Source: Actinomycetes bacterium (GTDB taxonomy: Bacteria; Actinomycetota; Acidimicrobiia; Acidimicrobiales; Palsa-688). Taken from it: a stretch of 42,441 nucleotides of DNA. Position 1 is the first letter of the stretch. Each line of letters starts with the position of its first letter. This document shows, piece after piece, positions 1 through 7,565 of the stretch. The translations under genes and the position numbers were made by a program. The DNA lies in assembly GCA_021847945.1 (NCBI GenBank), contig JAJZNG010000107.1, positions 1-42,441 on the forward strand, given 5' to 3'. The notes below the pieces were generated by a model. It saw nothing but the letters and a program-made list of their open reading frames with translations. It was not told the DNA's origin and searched no databases.

Positions 1-349
1 AATCCTCGTTGATCAAAGTGGCGTTCGTCTGGATCGTGTGCGACACCTTCTGCCCCGGCCGGCGGTAACGCTTGGCGGCTTCGACGACCTGCTTGAAGAA
101 CGTAAGTCCCATGAGCGTCGGCTCGCCACCCTGCCATGCGAGCGTCACGTCTCGGGCTGTTTGGGATTCCAAGAGTTGCCGGACGTAGTTCTCCATCAGT
201 TGGAGGCTCATCCGGAAACGATCCCCCGGGTAAAGCGTCTCTTTGGAGAGGTAGTAGCAGTACGAACAGTCCAAGTTGCAAATTGCCCCGGTAGGTTTCG
301 CCATGATGTGGAAAGCGCCGGGTGCTTCCGGCGGGCGAGGCGCTGGCAT
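1..349 (-). CDS. Anaerobic-type sulfatase-maturating enzyme (anSME), N-terminal part, cut by window edge
   Basis: Radical SAM enzyme that oxidises the active-site cysteine of sulfatases to formylglycine in the cytoplasm. About 116 residues are visible. They hold HIMAKPTGAICNLDCSYCYY with the SAM cluster cysteines CxxxCxxC (C24, C28, C31), then WQGGEPTLMG and QTNATLINED, all hallmarks of anSMEs. I chose the ATG at 349; in-frame GTG codons lie further upstream, so the start is uncertain. The frame runs off the window after NED. The C-terminal two thirds of an anSME sit at the other end of the window (41532-42441), also on the minus strand and starting two residues further on, so the two may be one gene on a circular molecule. 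It is divergent from rhaB. All four sulfatases in the window carry the Cys-type motif this enzyme acts on. Confidence 0.9.
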   Translation of the reverse strand, partial: MPAPRPPEAPGAFHIMAKPTGAICNLDCSYCYYLSKETLYPGDRFRMSLQLMENYVRQLLESQTARDVTLAWQGGEPTLMGLTFFKQVVEAAKRYRRPGQKVSHTIQTNATLINED

Positions 350-764
350 CGCAGGAGAGCCGGCCCCGCCCGGGTAGGCCGATTTCGTCGTAGCCCGAAG
401 CACCACCGGAGTGCCTGAGCTCCGCGCGGCGGGCGCGGTGCCAGACGGGCAGCCGTTTTTCACATCCACCCTCGACAATGTAGCGCCCGCAAGACCGCCC
501 AGGTGCCAGCCGAAGTCGGGGAGCAAGGCCAGAAAACACCCGGTGATAGGTAGAGATCGCCGGCGGTGTTTGACTCGGGGGTTTTCCTAACGTATAGTTG
601 AAGCGATTCAACGTCATCTAGTTTCCCCCTGCGTGGGGCTTGTCATCGGGGTGGGTCGGCTTTGGAGTTGAGGGGAGTGCAATCTTGCAATCCAGCCGTC
701 TAGTCGACGCCTTCAGCCGAGGACGCATAACAGGTCGTGTCCCGGCGTCCGCCCGAGAAGTTAA
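350..764. other. Intergenic region between anSME and rhaB
   Basis: A 415-base divergent region. The only clear elements are the rhaB promoter and the LacI-type operator at 570-611. The part nearest the anSME (350-560) is GC-rich; I see no convincing gene, RNA or terminator in it. Part of it may be coding if the anSME starts at one of the upstream in-frame GTG codons. The single operator could serve both divergent genes. Confidence 0.5.
570..611 (+). promoter_or_regulatory. rhaB promoter with LacI-type operator
   Basis: A -35 box TTGACT (570-575) and a -10 box TATAGT (593-598) are separated by 17 bases. Directly after the -10 lies TTGAAGCGATTCAA (598-611), an inverted repeat centred on CG that matches the locus-wide operator TTGAAACGTTTCAA at 12 of 14 positions. 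A repressor bound here would cover the transcription start. Confidence 0.7.
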
Positions 765-2258
765 ATGACTGCTCCGTGGTGGGCTGCGGTGGACATGGGC
801 GCGTCCAGTGTTCGAGTTCTAGCAGCATCGTGGAGCGGAGATCGGATCGAGGTCAGTGAGGTGGGGCGTTTCGCCAACCGGCCAGTCGCTTTGCCTGACG
901 GACTCCACTGGGACATAACAGGACTTTGGAACGGAGTGCTCCGACTGCTGAAGGGTGAATCAGCTCGGCGGGGGGCGCCTTTGAGCATAGGAGTTGATGG
1001 TTGGGCGGTGGACTACGCCCTCCTCGACGGCGATGGTTGCCTGCTGGGACTGCCTTACCATTACCGTGACCTGCGAACCCGGGGCCGGGTGGCCGAACTG
1101 GACGGCATCGTCGGCCTCGATAACGCCTTCTCAAGGACAGGTGTACGAGCGTTGGAGCTCAACACCCTCTGCCAGCTCCTCGCAGAGCGTGACCGAGCAG
1201 CGTACAACGCAGCCAGCTGCCTGCTGCTTCTTCCAGACCTGATCTGCTTTTTCCTTACCGGCGCTCGGATCGCCGAGCGCACCAATGCCACGACGACGGG
1301 ATACTTCAGTCGAGACGGTCGCTGGGACGATGAGCTTCTCGATCTGTGTGGCCTTCGCCATGACTGGTTTCCCGAGGTCGTCGAACCAGGCTTCTCACTA
1401 GGAGCCCTGCGGCCGGCTCTCCGCCGGGAACTGGGCTTCGACGAGCCAGTTCAGGTTATGACCGTGGCCAGCCACGACACGGCTTCGGCGGTGGCAGCAG
1501 TGCCGGCCGTGTCGGGAACGCCAGCTTACGCTGTTGCCGGCACGTGGTCTCTTGTCGGCTTGGAGCTCGCGCGACCTGTACTGTCCGAAGAGGCCCGACT
1601 GGCCGGTTTCACGAACGAAGGCGGCGTGGACGGGACGGTGCGTTTCTTGCAGAACGTGATGGGATTCTGGTTGTCCCAGGAGTGCGAACGCTGGTGGGGT
1701 CACCGATGTCCGCAGCCCGACTTGTCAACTGCAAAAGACTGCTGGGCTGCGGTCTTCAATCCCGACACCCCCGGCTTGGGGGATCGGGCGGATGACATGC
1801 CCGGGCGGATACGCAACGCCATCACGGAAGCGGGCGGCATAGCTCCGTCCGATGAGGCCGGGCTGACCTTGTCCGTCCTTGCTAGCCTCGCTGCTACTTA
1901 CGCTGTCGTGCTGCGACAAGCCGAAGAGCTCTCGGGTGTGACCTCCGAGACTTTTCACCTGGTCGGCGGGGGCAGCGCAAGTTCAGTCCTCGCGCAGCTG
2001 ACAGCAGATGCTGTCGGCCGGGAGGTGGTTACGGGACCCGTGGAAGCCTCCGGGGTCGGCAACCTGCTTATCCAGCGGCGCAGCACAGGAGAACTGGCCG
2101 AACGTGGTGGTCTAAGGGCCGTAGTCGCCCGTTCGCAGCGTTTGCGACGTTACGAACCCCGTTCCGACGGGCGCCAACGAGCCATGGGAGCAGTAGAGAT
2201 CATCGGGCGCTTACGCGGAGTTACCTCAGGTGGCGCGACGGCAGGCTCGCTACAGTGA
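765..2258 (+). CDS. rhaB: Rhamnulokinase
   Basis: FGGY-family sugar kinase expected to phosphorylate L-rhamnulose to L-rhamnulose 1-phosphate in the cytoplasm. The 497-residue length is close to known RhaB proteins (about 490). Visible motifs: N-terminal nucleotide-binding VDMGASSVRVLA; the rhamnulokinase-type stretch GVDGWAVDYALLDGDG, then GLPYHYRDLRTRGR and LELNTLCQL; and a C-terminal phosphate-binding loop FHLVGGGSAS. The ATG start has a weak upstream purine stretch (GAGAAG). It lies downstream of a strong promoter with an operator and is followed by the sugar importer, which has its own promoter. With RhaM, RhaI and RhaEW elsewhere in the window it completes the phosphorylating rhamnose pathway. 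Confidence 0.93.
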   Translation: MTAPWWAAVDMGASSVRVLAASWSGDRIEVSEVGRFANRPVALPDGLHWDITGLWNGVLRLLKGESARRGAPLSIGVDGWAVDYALLDGDGCLLGLPYHYRDLRTRGRVAELDGIVGLDNAFSRTGVRALELNTLCQLLAERDRAAYNAASCLLLLPDLICFFLTGARIAERTNATTTGYFSRDGRWDDELLDLCGLRHDWFPEVVEPGFSLGALRPALRRELGFDEPVQVMTVASHDTASAVAAVPAVSGTPAYAVAGTWSLVGLELARPVLSEEARLAGFTNEGGVDGTVRFLQNVMGFWLSQECERWWGHRCPQPDLSTAKDCWAAVFNPDTPGLGDRADDMPGRIRNAITEAGGIAPSDEAGLTLSVLASLAATYAVVLRQAEELSGVTSETFHLVGGGSASSVLAQLTADAVGREVVTGPVEASGVGNLLIQRRSTGELAERGGLRAVVARSQRLRRYEPRSDGRQRAMGAVEIIGRLRGVTSGGATAGSLQ

Positions 2259-2348
2259 TATTCGGGCGGAGCCCGGGCGGCCTGACCATGGATTGCCCGG
2301 TGGTGGTGGCCCTTGGCTGGGCGTCGTGGCACAGGCCTCAAAAGTCCC

Positions 2349-2393
2349 TTGACAATCCGGGTGCGCGTTGATACCATCACTAAAACGTTTTAA
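2349..2393 (+). promoter_or_regulatory. Promoter and LacI-type operator of the sugar importer operon
   Basis: A perfect -35 box TTGACA (2349-2354) is followed after 17 bases by TACCAT (2372-2377). Two bases on is CTAAAACGTTTTAA (2380-2393), which contains the perfect 12-base palindrome TAAAACGTTTTA and matches the locus operator consensus at 11 of 14 positions. Transcription should start inside the operator. Confidence 0.72.
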
Positions 2394-2651
2394 TCGCTCA
2401 TCAGGGAGGGTCTGAGCCATGGCGCTTAAAGAGGAATATTGCCATTTTCCGAACTAGCCCATTAAGGCTCAGCAGTGGGCCAGGCAACTCCGATGGCGTT
2501 TCAGGGTTGGACCGCTAAAGGTCAGAACCGTGGAGGTAGTGCCCTACGGTCGTCACGGGGCCCGAGTAGTGCCCAGGAAGGCGACCTCCGGTACTACAAG
2601 AAGCGGAGGTAGGAACGGCAGAGGAAGATCAAGGCATGAAAGGAGTGAGAG
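2394..2651 (+). other. Long 5' leader of the importer operon with minicistron and alternative hairpins
   Basis: About 260 bases separate the promoter from the first permease. At 2419-2457 there is a 12-codon reading frame (MALKEEYCHFPN) preceded by a GGGAGGG Shine-Dalgarno-like run. Further on, ACCTCCG (2584-2590) can pair with CGGAGGT (2604-2610), while its ACCTCC part can instead pair with the earlier GGAGGT (2532-2537), giving mutually exclusive hairpins. The true permease ribosome binding site AAAGGAG lies just after this. Whether the leader regulates anything is inference. Confidence 0.35.
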
Positions 2652-3638
2652 TTGGTCAAATCAGATCTGACCTACCCCGACCAGCGGGTAGTCACTGATC
2701 AAACAAAAGCCAATCTCCAACCCCGAAGGAAGAGACGAACTCATCGCCACACGTGGCTCCTGTACGTCGTGCTTCTACCTGTCTTCGGGCTTCTAGCCCT
2801 GACCAACTACTACCCTGCGTTCAGCGGCATCTACCATTCCTTCTTCCACTGGCAGCCTGGATATAGCTCTCCGTTCGCCGGGCTGAGCCACCTGAAGGAC
2901 ATGCTCGCAGACAGTCTGTGGTGGCAGTCCTTCGTCCACATCGGCGAGATCTTCGTATGGGGCGTCACCCTAGGTTGGATCTTCCCGCTTCTCGCTGCCG
3001 AACTGATAATCACTCTCACCAGTAGACGCCTCCAGTTCATCTTCCGGACGCTACTGATAATACCGTTCGCGTTTCCGCTCGTTGTCAGACTGCTGATTTG
3101 GGATTTCCTCTACGACCCTAACAACGGTTTAATCAACAAGGTGTTACACGATGTTGGTCTCGGCTTTCTTGCACAGAACTGGCTAGGCAACCCGCACACC
3201 GCTCTACTGTCGCTGCTGTTCATCAACTTCCCGTGGATCGCGTCGCTGCCTTTCCTCATCTTCCTGGCGGGTCTTCAAAACATTCCCGCTGCGATCTTTG
3301 AAGCCGCTGCACTTGACGGAGCAGGACGGATACGGCGATTCTGGTCGATTGATCTTCCCATCCTCGGACGGCAGTTCAAACTGCTCTTCGTCCTAGCCAT
3401 CATCGAAGTTCTGCAGTATGGAGTAGCGTCCCAGATACTTACCGGAGGTGGACCGAACTACGCCACTAATGTCCCTGTCCTCGAGGCAATCAACGCTGCT
3501 TTCAACGAAGACAGGTGGGGATATGGAGCTACCTTGGGCAGCGTTCTCTTCTTACTTATTCTCCTCCTAAGCGCTATCACATTGAGCGTACGCCGGCGAA
3601 AGCCCAATGAGAAGGATCTAGCAAGTGCAGTCAACTAA
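2652..3638 (+). CDS. CUT1-type sugar ABC importer permease 1 (MalF/UgpA-like)
   Basis: Integral membrane subunit of a carbohydrate ABC importer, 328 residues. A basic, hydrophilic N-terminus of about 35 residues precedes six predicted hydrophobic segments. The cytoplasmic EAA loop that docks to the ATPase is visible as EAAALDGAGRIRRFWSIDLP. The TTG start is supported by AAAGGAG six bases upstream and by a following sequence rich in charged residues. It overlaps the start of permease 2 by 14 bases. The substrate is inferred from context: rhamnose- and xylose-containing, sulfated oligosaccharides. The transporter genes look less GC-rich than the sulfatase genes. Confidence 0.9.
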   Translation: MVKSDLTYPDQRVVTDQTKANLQPRRKRRTHRHTWLLYVVLLPVFGLLALTNYYPAFSGIYHSFFHWQPGYSSPFAGLSHLKDMLADSLWWQSFVHIGEIFVWGVTLGWIFPLLAAELIITLTSRRLQFIFRTLLIIPFAFPLVVRLLIWDFLYDPNNGLINKVLHDVGLGFLAQNWLGNPHTALLSLLFINFPWIASLPFLIFLAGLQNIPAAIFEAAALDGAGRIRRFWSIDLPILGRQFKLLFVLAIIEVLQYGVASQILTGGGPNYATNVPVLEAINAAFNEDRWGYGATLGSVLFLLILLLSAITLSVRRRKPNEKDLASAVN

Positions 3639-4476
3639 ACTTCTAGGTAGGCCCCGCAAGAACAGGCGTCGGCGTACACAGATTATCGTCGCATCCATAT
3701 TAAGCCTGTTGGCATTTATAGGACTCTTCCCGTACCTGTTCATGCTCGTCACGTCACTTAAGACTAACCCTCAGTTTTATCATTCGTACCTGTATCCAGT
3801 TCTCCCGTTTCACTTCGGCAACTACGTAGCGGCTTGGAATGAACTCGAGCCCTACTTTGTTACATCCGCTGTCGTTGCGATTTCGACGATTGTGGGGTCG
3901 ATCATACTGGGATCGGGAGCGGCCTTCGTGTTCGCCCGGTTTGACTTCTTCGGACGGACCTTCTTGTTTGTACTGATCGCCATCCTGCTAGCCGTCCCAA
4001 GTGTCACCACGCTGATACCCCTGTTCCTGTTCATGAGGGATCTCGGTCTTCTCAACACCCGGCTGGTTTTAATCCTGCCCTACATCGCGGGTTCCACGAT
4101 CCTCACCGTTGTGATCATGAGAACTTTCGTGGAGCAGCTACCCGCGGAGCTCTTCGAGGCTAGCCAGCTCGACGGGGCCGGAGGATTCCGCATGTACTGG
4201 AACATGATGCTTCCCCTTTCCTTACCGATCATCGGAACTGTGACGCTGCTGTCGATCGTCGGTGTCTGGAACGATTATTTCTGGCCCTTGCTCACAATCA
4301 CCCAAAATAATCTGCGCACGGTTCCCGTAGGTCTTACATACTTTCAGGGACAGAACTCCACCGCTTACGGGCCGCTCTTTGCGGGTTATACGATTGCGAG
4401 CGTCCCTCTGCTTGTCTTCTTTACGCTGCTATCCAAGTGGTTGTTAACAGGCATCGAGGGAGGGTTGCCCACGTAG
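3625..4476 (+). CDS. CUT1-type sugar ABC importer permease 2 (MalG/UgpE-like)
   Basis: Second membrane subunit of the importer, 283 residues. It begins with a short basic tail (GRPRKNRRRR) followed by six hydrophobic segments. The ATPase-docking EAA loop reads EASQLDGAGGFRMYWNMMLP, typical of MalG-like proteins. The GTG start lies 14 bases before the stop of permease 1, so the two are probably translationally coupled. The binding protein follows after 131 bases. No gene for the nucleotide-binding subunit is present here or elsewhere in the window, as is common for actinobacterial CUT1 systems that share a general MsiK/UgpC-type ATPase. Confidence 0.9.
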   Translation: MQSTKLLGRPRKNRRRRTQIIVASILSLLAFIGLFPYLFMLVTSLKTNPQFYHSYLYPVLPFHFGNYVAAWNELEPYFVTSAVVAISTIVGSIILGSGAAFVFARFDFFGRTFLFVLIAILLAVPSVTTLIPLFLFMRDLGLLNTRLVLILPYIAGSTILTVVIMRTFVEQLPAELFEASQLDGAGGFRMYWNMMLPLSLPIIGTVTLLSIVGVWNDYFWPLLTITQNNLRTVPVGLTYFQGQNSTAYGPLFAGYTIASVPLLVFFTLLSKWLLTGIEGGLPT

Positions 4477-4607
4477 GTTAGTTATTTTGTGACCTGCGGC
4501 CTTATAGGTCCGAAGGACGTCGTGGCAGGGGGTTGAGGGATATAGCGGAATCCAGGTTGTCGATAGTTGTCCCGTGTTAGTAAAGCAATTTTAAGAAAGG
4601 ACGAAAT

Positions 4608-6104
4608 ATGCCGAAGTCAGAAAAGGATCGTCGGACCAGTACCACGACAGCGCTCAAGATTCTCGGGGGGGGCTTGGCGTTGGCGGTCACGGCATCTGCC
4701 TGCACCTCTAGTTCCACCAAGAGCAGTCAGGCGTCGTCAGGTGCGACGACCGCTCCGTCGGTGACGATCACGATCGCCGGACCTAACCAGTTCAATAATG
4801 ACACAAACACATTTGGGAACGCATGGAACTCACTCGTCGCGTCGTTCGAGCAGGTCAACCCCTCGATACATGTCAACACGGAGGTTTTGCCCCTTGCCAC
4901 GTTCAATCAGACTGAGTCGACGGAGTTAGCTGCCGGTACGGCGCCGGCGTTGGTGTTCGATCAGGCGACGTACAAGCCGTACATGGTGACGAACTTGGAC
5001 TCGTATCTCAATCAGCCGGATCCCTACGTCCCGGGAAATAAGAAGTGGATTGACGTGTTTAACCCGGAGTACTTCGGGTTCAACGTTGTCGGTGCGGTCA
5101 ACGCGCAAGGTCACATAAACGTGATCCCGTTCAACGAGGTAGCGGTTGGTCTGTTCTACAACAAGACGGCCTTCGCGAAAGCTGGGATCACCGCGCCGAT
5201 AACGACGTGGACTCAGTTCGCCAGTGACGCTGCGAAACTGTCCGCGGCGGGGTACACGCCGCTGTCCATGCAGTCAGGCTCGCTCGGCGTCGGCTGGATC
5301 CTGGACACCATCTGGAATATGCTGGCCCAGCAGTACTTCTCCGCTTGGAACCTTTACACCCCCACGGGGGCGTCTGGGACGAGTCCGCAGCTGACCACTG
5401 AGGATGTCACCCGTGCTATCACGACTGGGGCGTTGAACACGAACCTGCCGGCGGTAGCTGAAACGTTGCGTCTGACCAAGCAGATGCTATCGCAGTGGTC
5501 GACTCCCAACTGGTCGGGCGTAGCCGATACCGGCGGCGGATCAGTGGTCGCGTTGCAGAACTTCTACACCGGCAAGGCCGCCATAGCGTGGGGTAGCGAC
5601 TACGCGAAGGGTTCTTTGAAGGGTGCCAGCTTCCAATACGGCACGATGCCTTTCCCCACGGTGACCAGCGCGACGACCTCGGTGTCGCAGAACTTCCCGG
5701 CCGAGTTCGGAATCTCCGGTACGGGCGGAACGACTTATATGATCCCGTCGACGACCAAGGGAGCCCAGCTGGCCGCGGCAATCAAATTCCTGCAGTTCGT
5801 TACCGCTCCGAAGTACAACCAGCCTTGGATCGAAGCAACCGGGGCCCTGCCGATAGTGCAAGGGGTTGCGGTACCTTCGAGCGATGCTGGTCTTTTGGCA
5901 GGGTCGTGGGGTAAACCACGCACGATGGGGCCTTTCCCCGGTGGAGCAGGAGCCAACAACAACGAGGTGGTTACCGAGGGTTACCTGCTCGGCGACAAGA
6001 GCATGAGCTCCGAGCTCAGCTTCCTTGAAAGCCAGTGGAAGTCCTATGCGCAACTGCAGATTTCTACCAACGGTTGGCAGAACCTTTCGTGGGCGAAGGG
6101 CTGA
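4608..6104 (+). CDS. Extracellular sugar-binding lipoprotein of the ABC importer
   Basis: Family 1 solute-binding protein of 498 residues that would capture the oligosaccharide outside the membrane and deliver it to the two permeases. The N-terminus has a basic stretch, a hydrophobic segment (LGGGLALAVTASAC) and a lipobox-like cysteine (C32), followed by a Ser/Thr/Ala-rich linker typical of actinobacterial lipoproteins. The mature part has the expected features, for example SFEQVNPSIHVNTEVLP near the start and IPFNEVAVGLFYNKTAF in the middle. The ATG is preceded by AGAAAGGA. A strong hairpin terminator follows. It is the only clearly exported protein among the degradation genes of this window apart from the permeases. 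Confidence 0.9.
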   Translation: MPKSEKDRRTSTTTALKILGGGLALAVTASACTSSSTKSSQASSGATTAPSVTITIAGPNQFNNDTNTFGNAWNSLVASFEQVNPSIHVNTEVLPLATFNQTESTELAAGTAPALVFDQATYKPYMVTNLDSYLNQPDPYVPGNKKWIDVFNPEYFGFNVVGAVNAQGHINVIPFNEVAVGLFYNKTAFAKAGITAPITTWTQFASDAAKLSAAGYTPLSMQSGSLGVGWILDTIWNMLAQQYFSAWNLYTPTGASGTSPQLTTEDVTRAITTGALNTNLPAVAETLRLTKQMLSQWSTPNWSGVADTGGGSVVALQNFYTGKAAIAWGSDYAKGSLKGASFQYGTMPFPTVTSATTSVSQNFPAEFGISGTGGTTYMIPSTTKGAQLAAAIKFLQFVTAPKYNQPWIEATGALPIVQGVAVPSSDAGLLAGSWGKPRTMGPFPGGAGANNNEVVTEGYLLGDKSMSSELSFLESQWKSYAQLQISTNGWQNLSWAKG

Positions 6105-6144
6105 TCGAAGGTGCTTTTGACCGGCCAGGACGCCTAGCCTCGTC

Positions 6145-6184
6145 GAAGGTCCCGCCGCCCGTGGATACGATCGGCGGGACCTTC
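6145..6184 (+). terminator. Hairpin terminator after the importer operon
   Basis: A perfect 13-base inverted repeat (6145-6157 paired with 6172-6184, GAAGGTCCCGCCG against its complement) encloses a 14-base loop. No long T run follows, which is usual for GC-rich genomes. It lies 40 bases after the binding-protein stop and ends 35 bases before the GH43 gene, so it may reduce rather than abolish read-through. Confidence 0.75.
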
Positions 6185-6219
6185 CGGGCTACTTTGCTGG
6201 TCACGATCAGGGTAGCGTG

Positions 6220-7545
6220 ATGGCGGACGTAGCCGGAGGCGGGGGAAACCCGATCATCCCCAAGCGTGGTGTCAACGATCCGCACATCCACGTGTTCGGC
6301 GACAAGGCATACGTGTATGCCTCCCACGATGCCTCCCCGCAAAACGAGGGTTTCGTGATGAGAGACTGGCATGTGTGGTCCTCCCGTGACCTCGTGCACT
6401 GGACGCACTGCTCCACCTTGCATCCGGCAGATACATTCCTCGGAGATAGACCGAACTTCGTGTCCGCCTGGGCTACTGACGCCGCGGAGAAAGATGGACG
6501 GTACTACTGGTATTTCTCGGACGGTGACCGCCAGATCGGTGTCGTAACCGGCGAGAGTGCCTGTGGCCCCTGGAGCGACCCTCTCGGTCGGCCTCTTATA
6601 GCCGCTGGAACCACGCCAACCATGGCCTACGATCCGGCGGTGTTCGCCCAGGGCGACGAGCGTTACCTTGTGTTCGGCTGTTGGAACTATCACATCGCAA
6701 AACTTGGCGATGACATGATCTCGCTCGCCGAAGAACCCCGCGAACTGGTCATCCGTAATGCGGAGGGACCTTATACTTTCGCAGCCGACTCGCCGCTCGC
6801 CGGCAAGCTCACCGACGACAAAGCCTTCCTTCACAAAAGGGGCAATGTGTACTACCTGTCGTGGGGCGTCTACTACGCAACGTCGCGCGATCTGTACGGA
6901 CCCTACGATTACCGGGGCGTGATCGTAGGGGAGACCAGCTTCCCGACGGGATTGGACACTCCAACCTGGCCTTTAGGCCCTCGTCAGGGCAGGCACGGGT
7001 CGTTTTTCGACTGGCACGGACAAAGTTACTTTGCGTTCTGCGACATCTCTCAGACGGGCAACCGATACTTCAGAGACACGTTCGTGAGCTACGTTCACTA
7101 CCGGCGGGACGGTACGATCGCTCCTATACGAGTCGACCGGATCGGTGTCGGCAACTACGACGCAGCATCAGGTCCCATCGACGCCGCTGACTTCTTCGCG
7201 CTTCAGAACGCGGACAAGCAGGAGAGGGATGGGTTTCCTGATCGATTCGTCGTCGTCCCCTCAGGAACACGTGAGGCCAGGGCGTGTTATCCCCACGTCA
7301 GGGGCCTGGCGCACTGCACGGAGGTGGCGTTGGCTGTCGTTGCTGAGGGCGGCAGCGAAGGGGAGATAGAAGTTCTCGGAGGAGACGAGTGCCGGTTGCT
7401 AGGAAGACGGCAAGTGAGCTTCGATGCTGACGGTACCGAACAGGTGACTTTCGAAATCGGCCCGCTGGGAAGCGAGGAGACGATCACTATCTCGTGGCGC
7501 TGTTCGCGCGGACGCTTGATGTTAGAGCGCTTCTGGTTCCGCTGA
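6220..7545 (+). CDS. Glycoside hydrolase family 43-type enzyme (cytoplasmic)
   Basis: Five-bladed beta-propeller glycosidase, 441 residues from the ATG at 6220 (GTG at 6217 is also possible). GH43 features visible: NPIIPKRGVNDPHIHVFGD with the probable base D20; SSRDLVHW; MAYDPAVFAQGDERYLVFG with the second aspartate D138; and DDKAFLHKRGNVYYLSWG, the region where most GH43 enzymes carry the acid Glu. Here that position reads Asp-Asp (199-200), while an EGP triplet occurs earlier at 182-184, so the general acid is unclear. Residues after about 330 form an extra, probably beta-rich domain. There is no signal peptide, so it should act on imported oligosaccharides, perhaps as a beta-xylosidase or arabinofuranosidase. 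It converges on the exporter genes with only 20 bases between. Confidence 0.8.
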   Translation: MADVAGGGGNPIIPKRGVNDPHIHVFGDKAYVYASHDASPQNEGFVMRDWHVWSSRDLVHWTHCSTLHPADTFLGDRPNFVSAWATDAAEKDGRYYWYFSDGDRQIGVVTGESACGPWSDPLGRPLIAAGTTPTMAYDPAVFAQGDERYLVFGCWNYHIAKLGDDMISLAEEPRELVIRNAEGPYTFAADSPLAGKLTDDKAFLHKRGNVYYLSWGVYYATSRDLYGPYDYRGVIVGETSFPTGLDTPTWPLGPRQGRHGSFFDWHGQSYFAFCDISQTGNRYFRDTFVSYVHYRRDGTIAPIRVDRIGVGNYDAASGPIDAADFFALQNADKQERDGFPDRFVVVPSGTREARACYPHVRGLAHCTEVALAVVAEGGSEGEIEVLGGDECRLLGRRQVSFDADGTEQVTFEIGPLGSEETITISWRCSRGRLMLERFWFR

Positions 7546-7565
7546 GCGGTCCTCGCCGTTCGGCG

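Noticed and set aside
6064-6834. Minus-strand open frame of 256 codons spanning the terminator and the GH43 start
   Set aside because: It overlaps the perfect terminator hairpin and the conserved GH43 N-terminus on the other strand, and no motif is visible.
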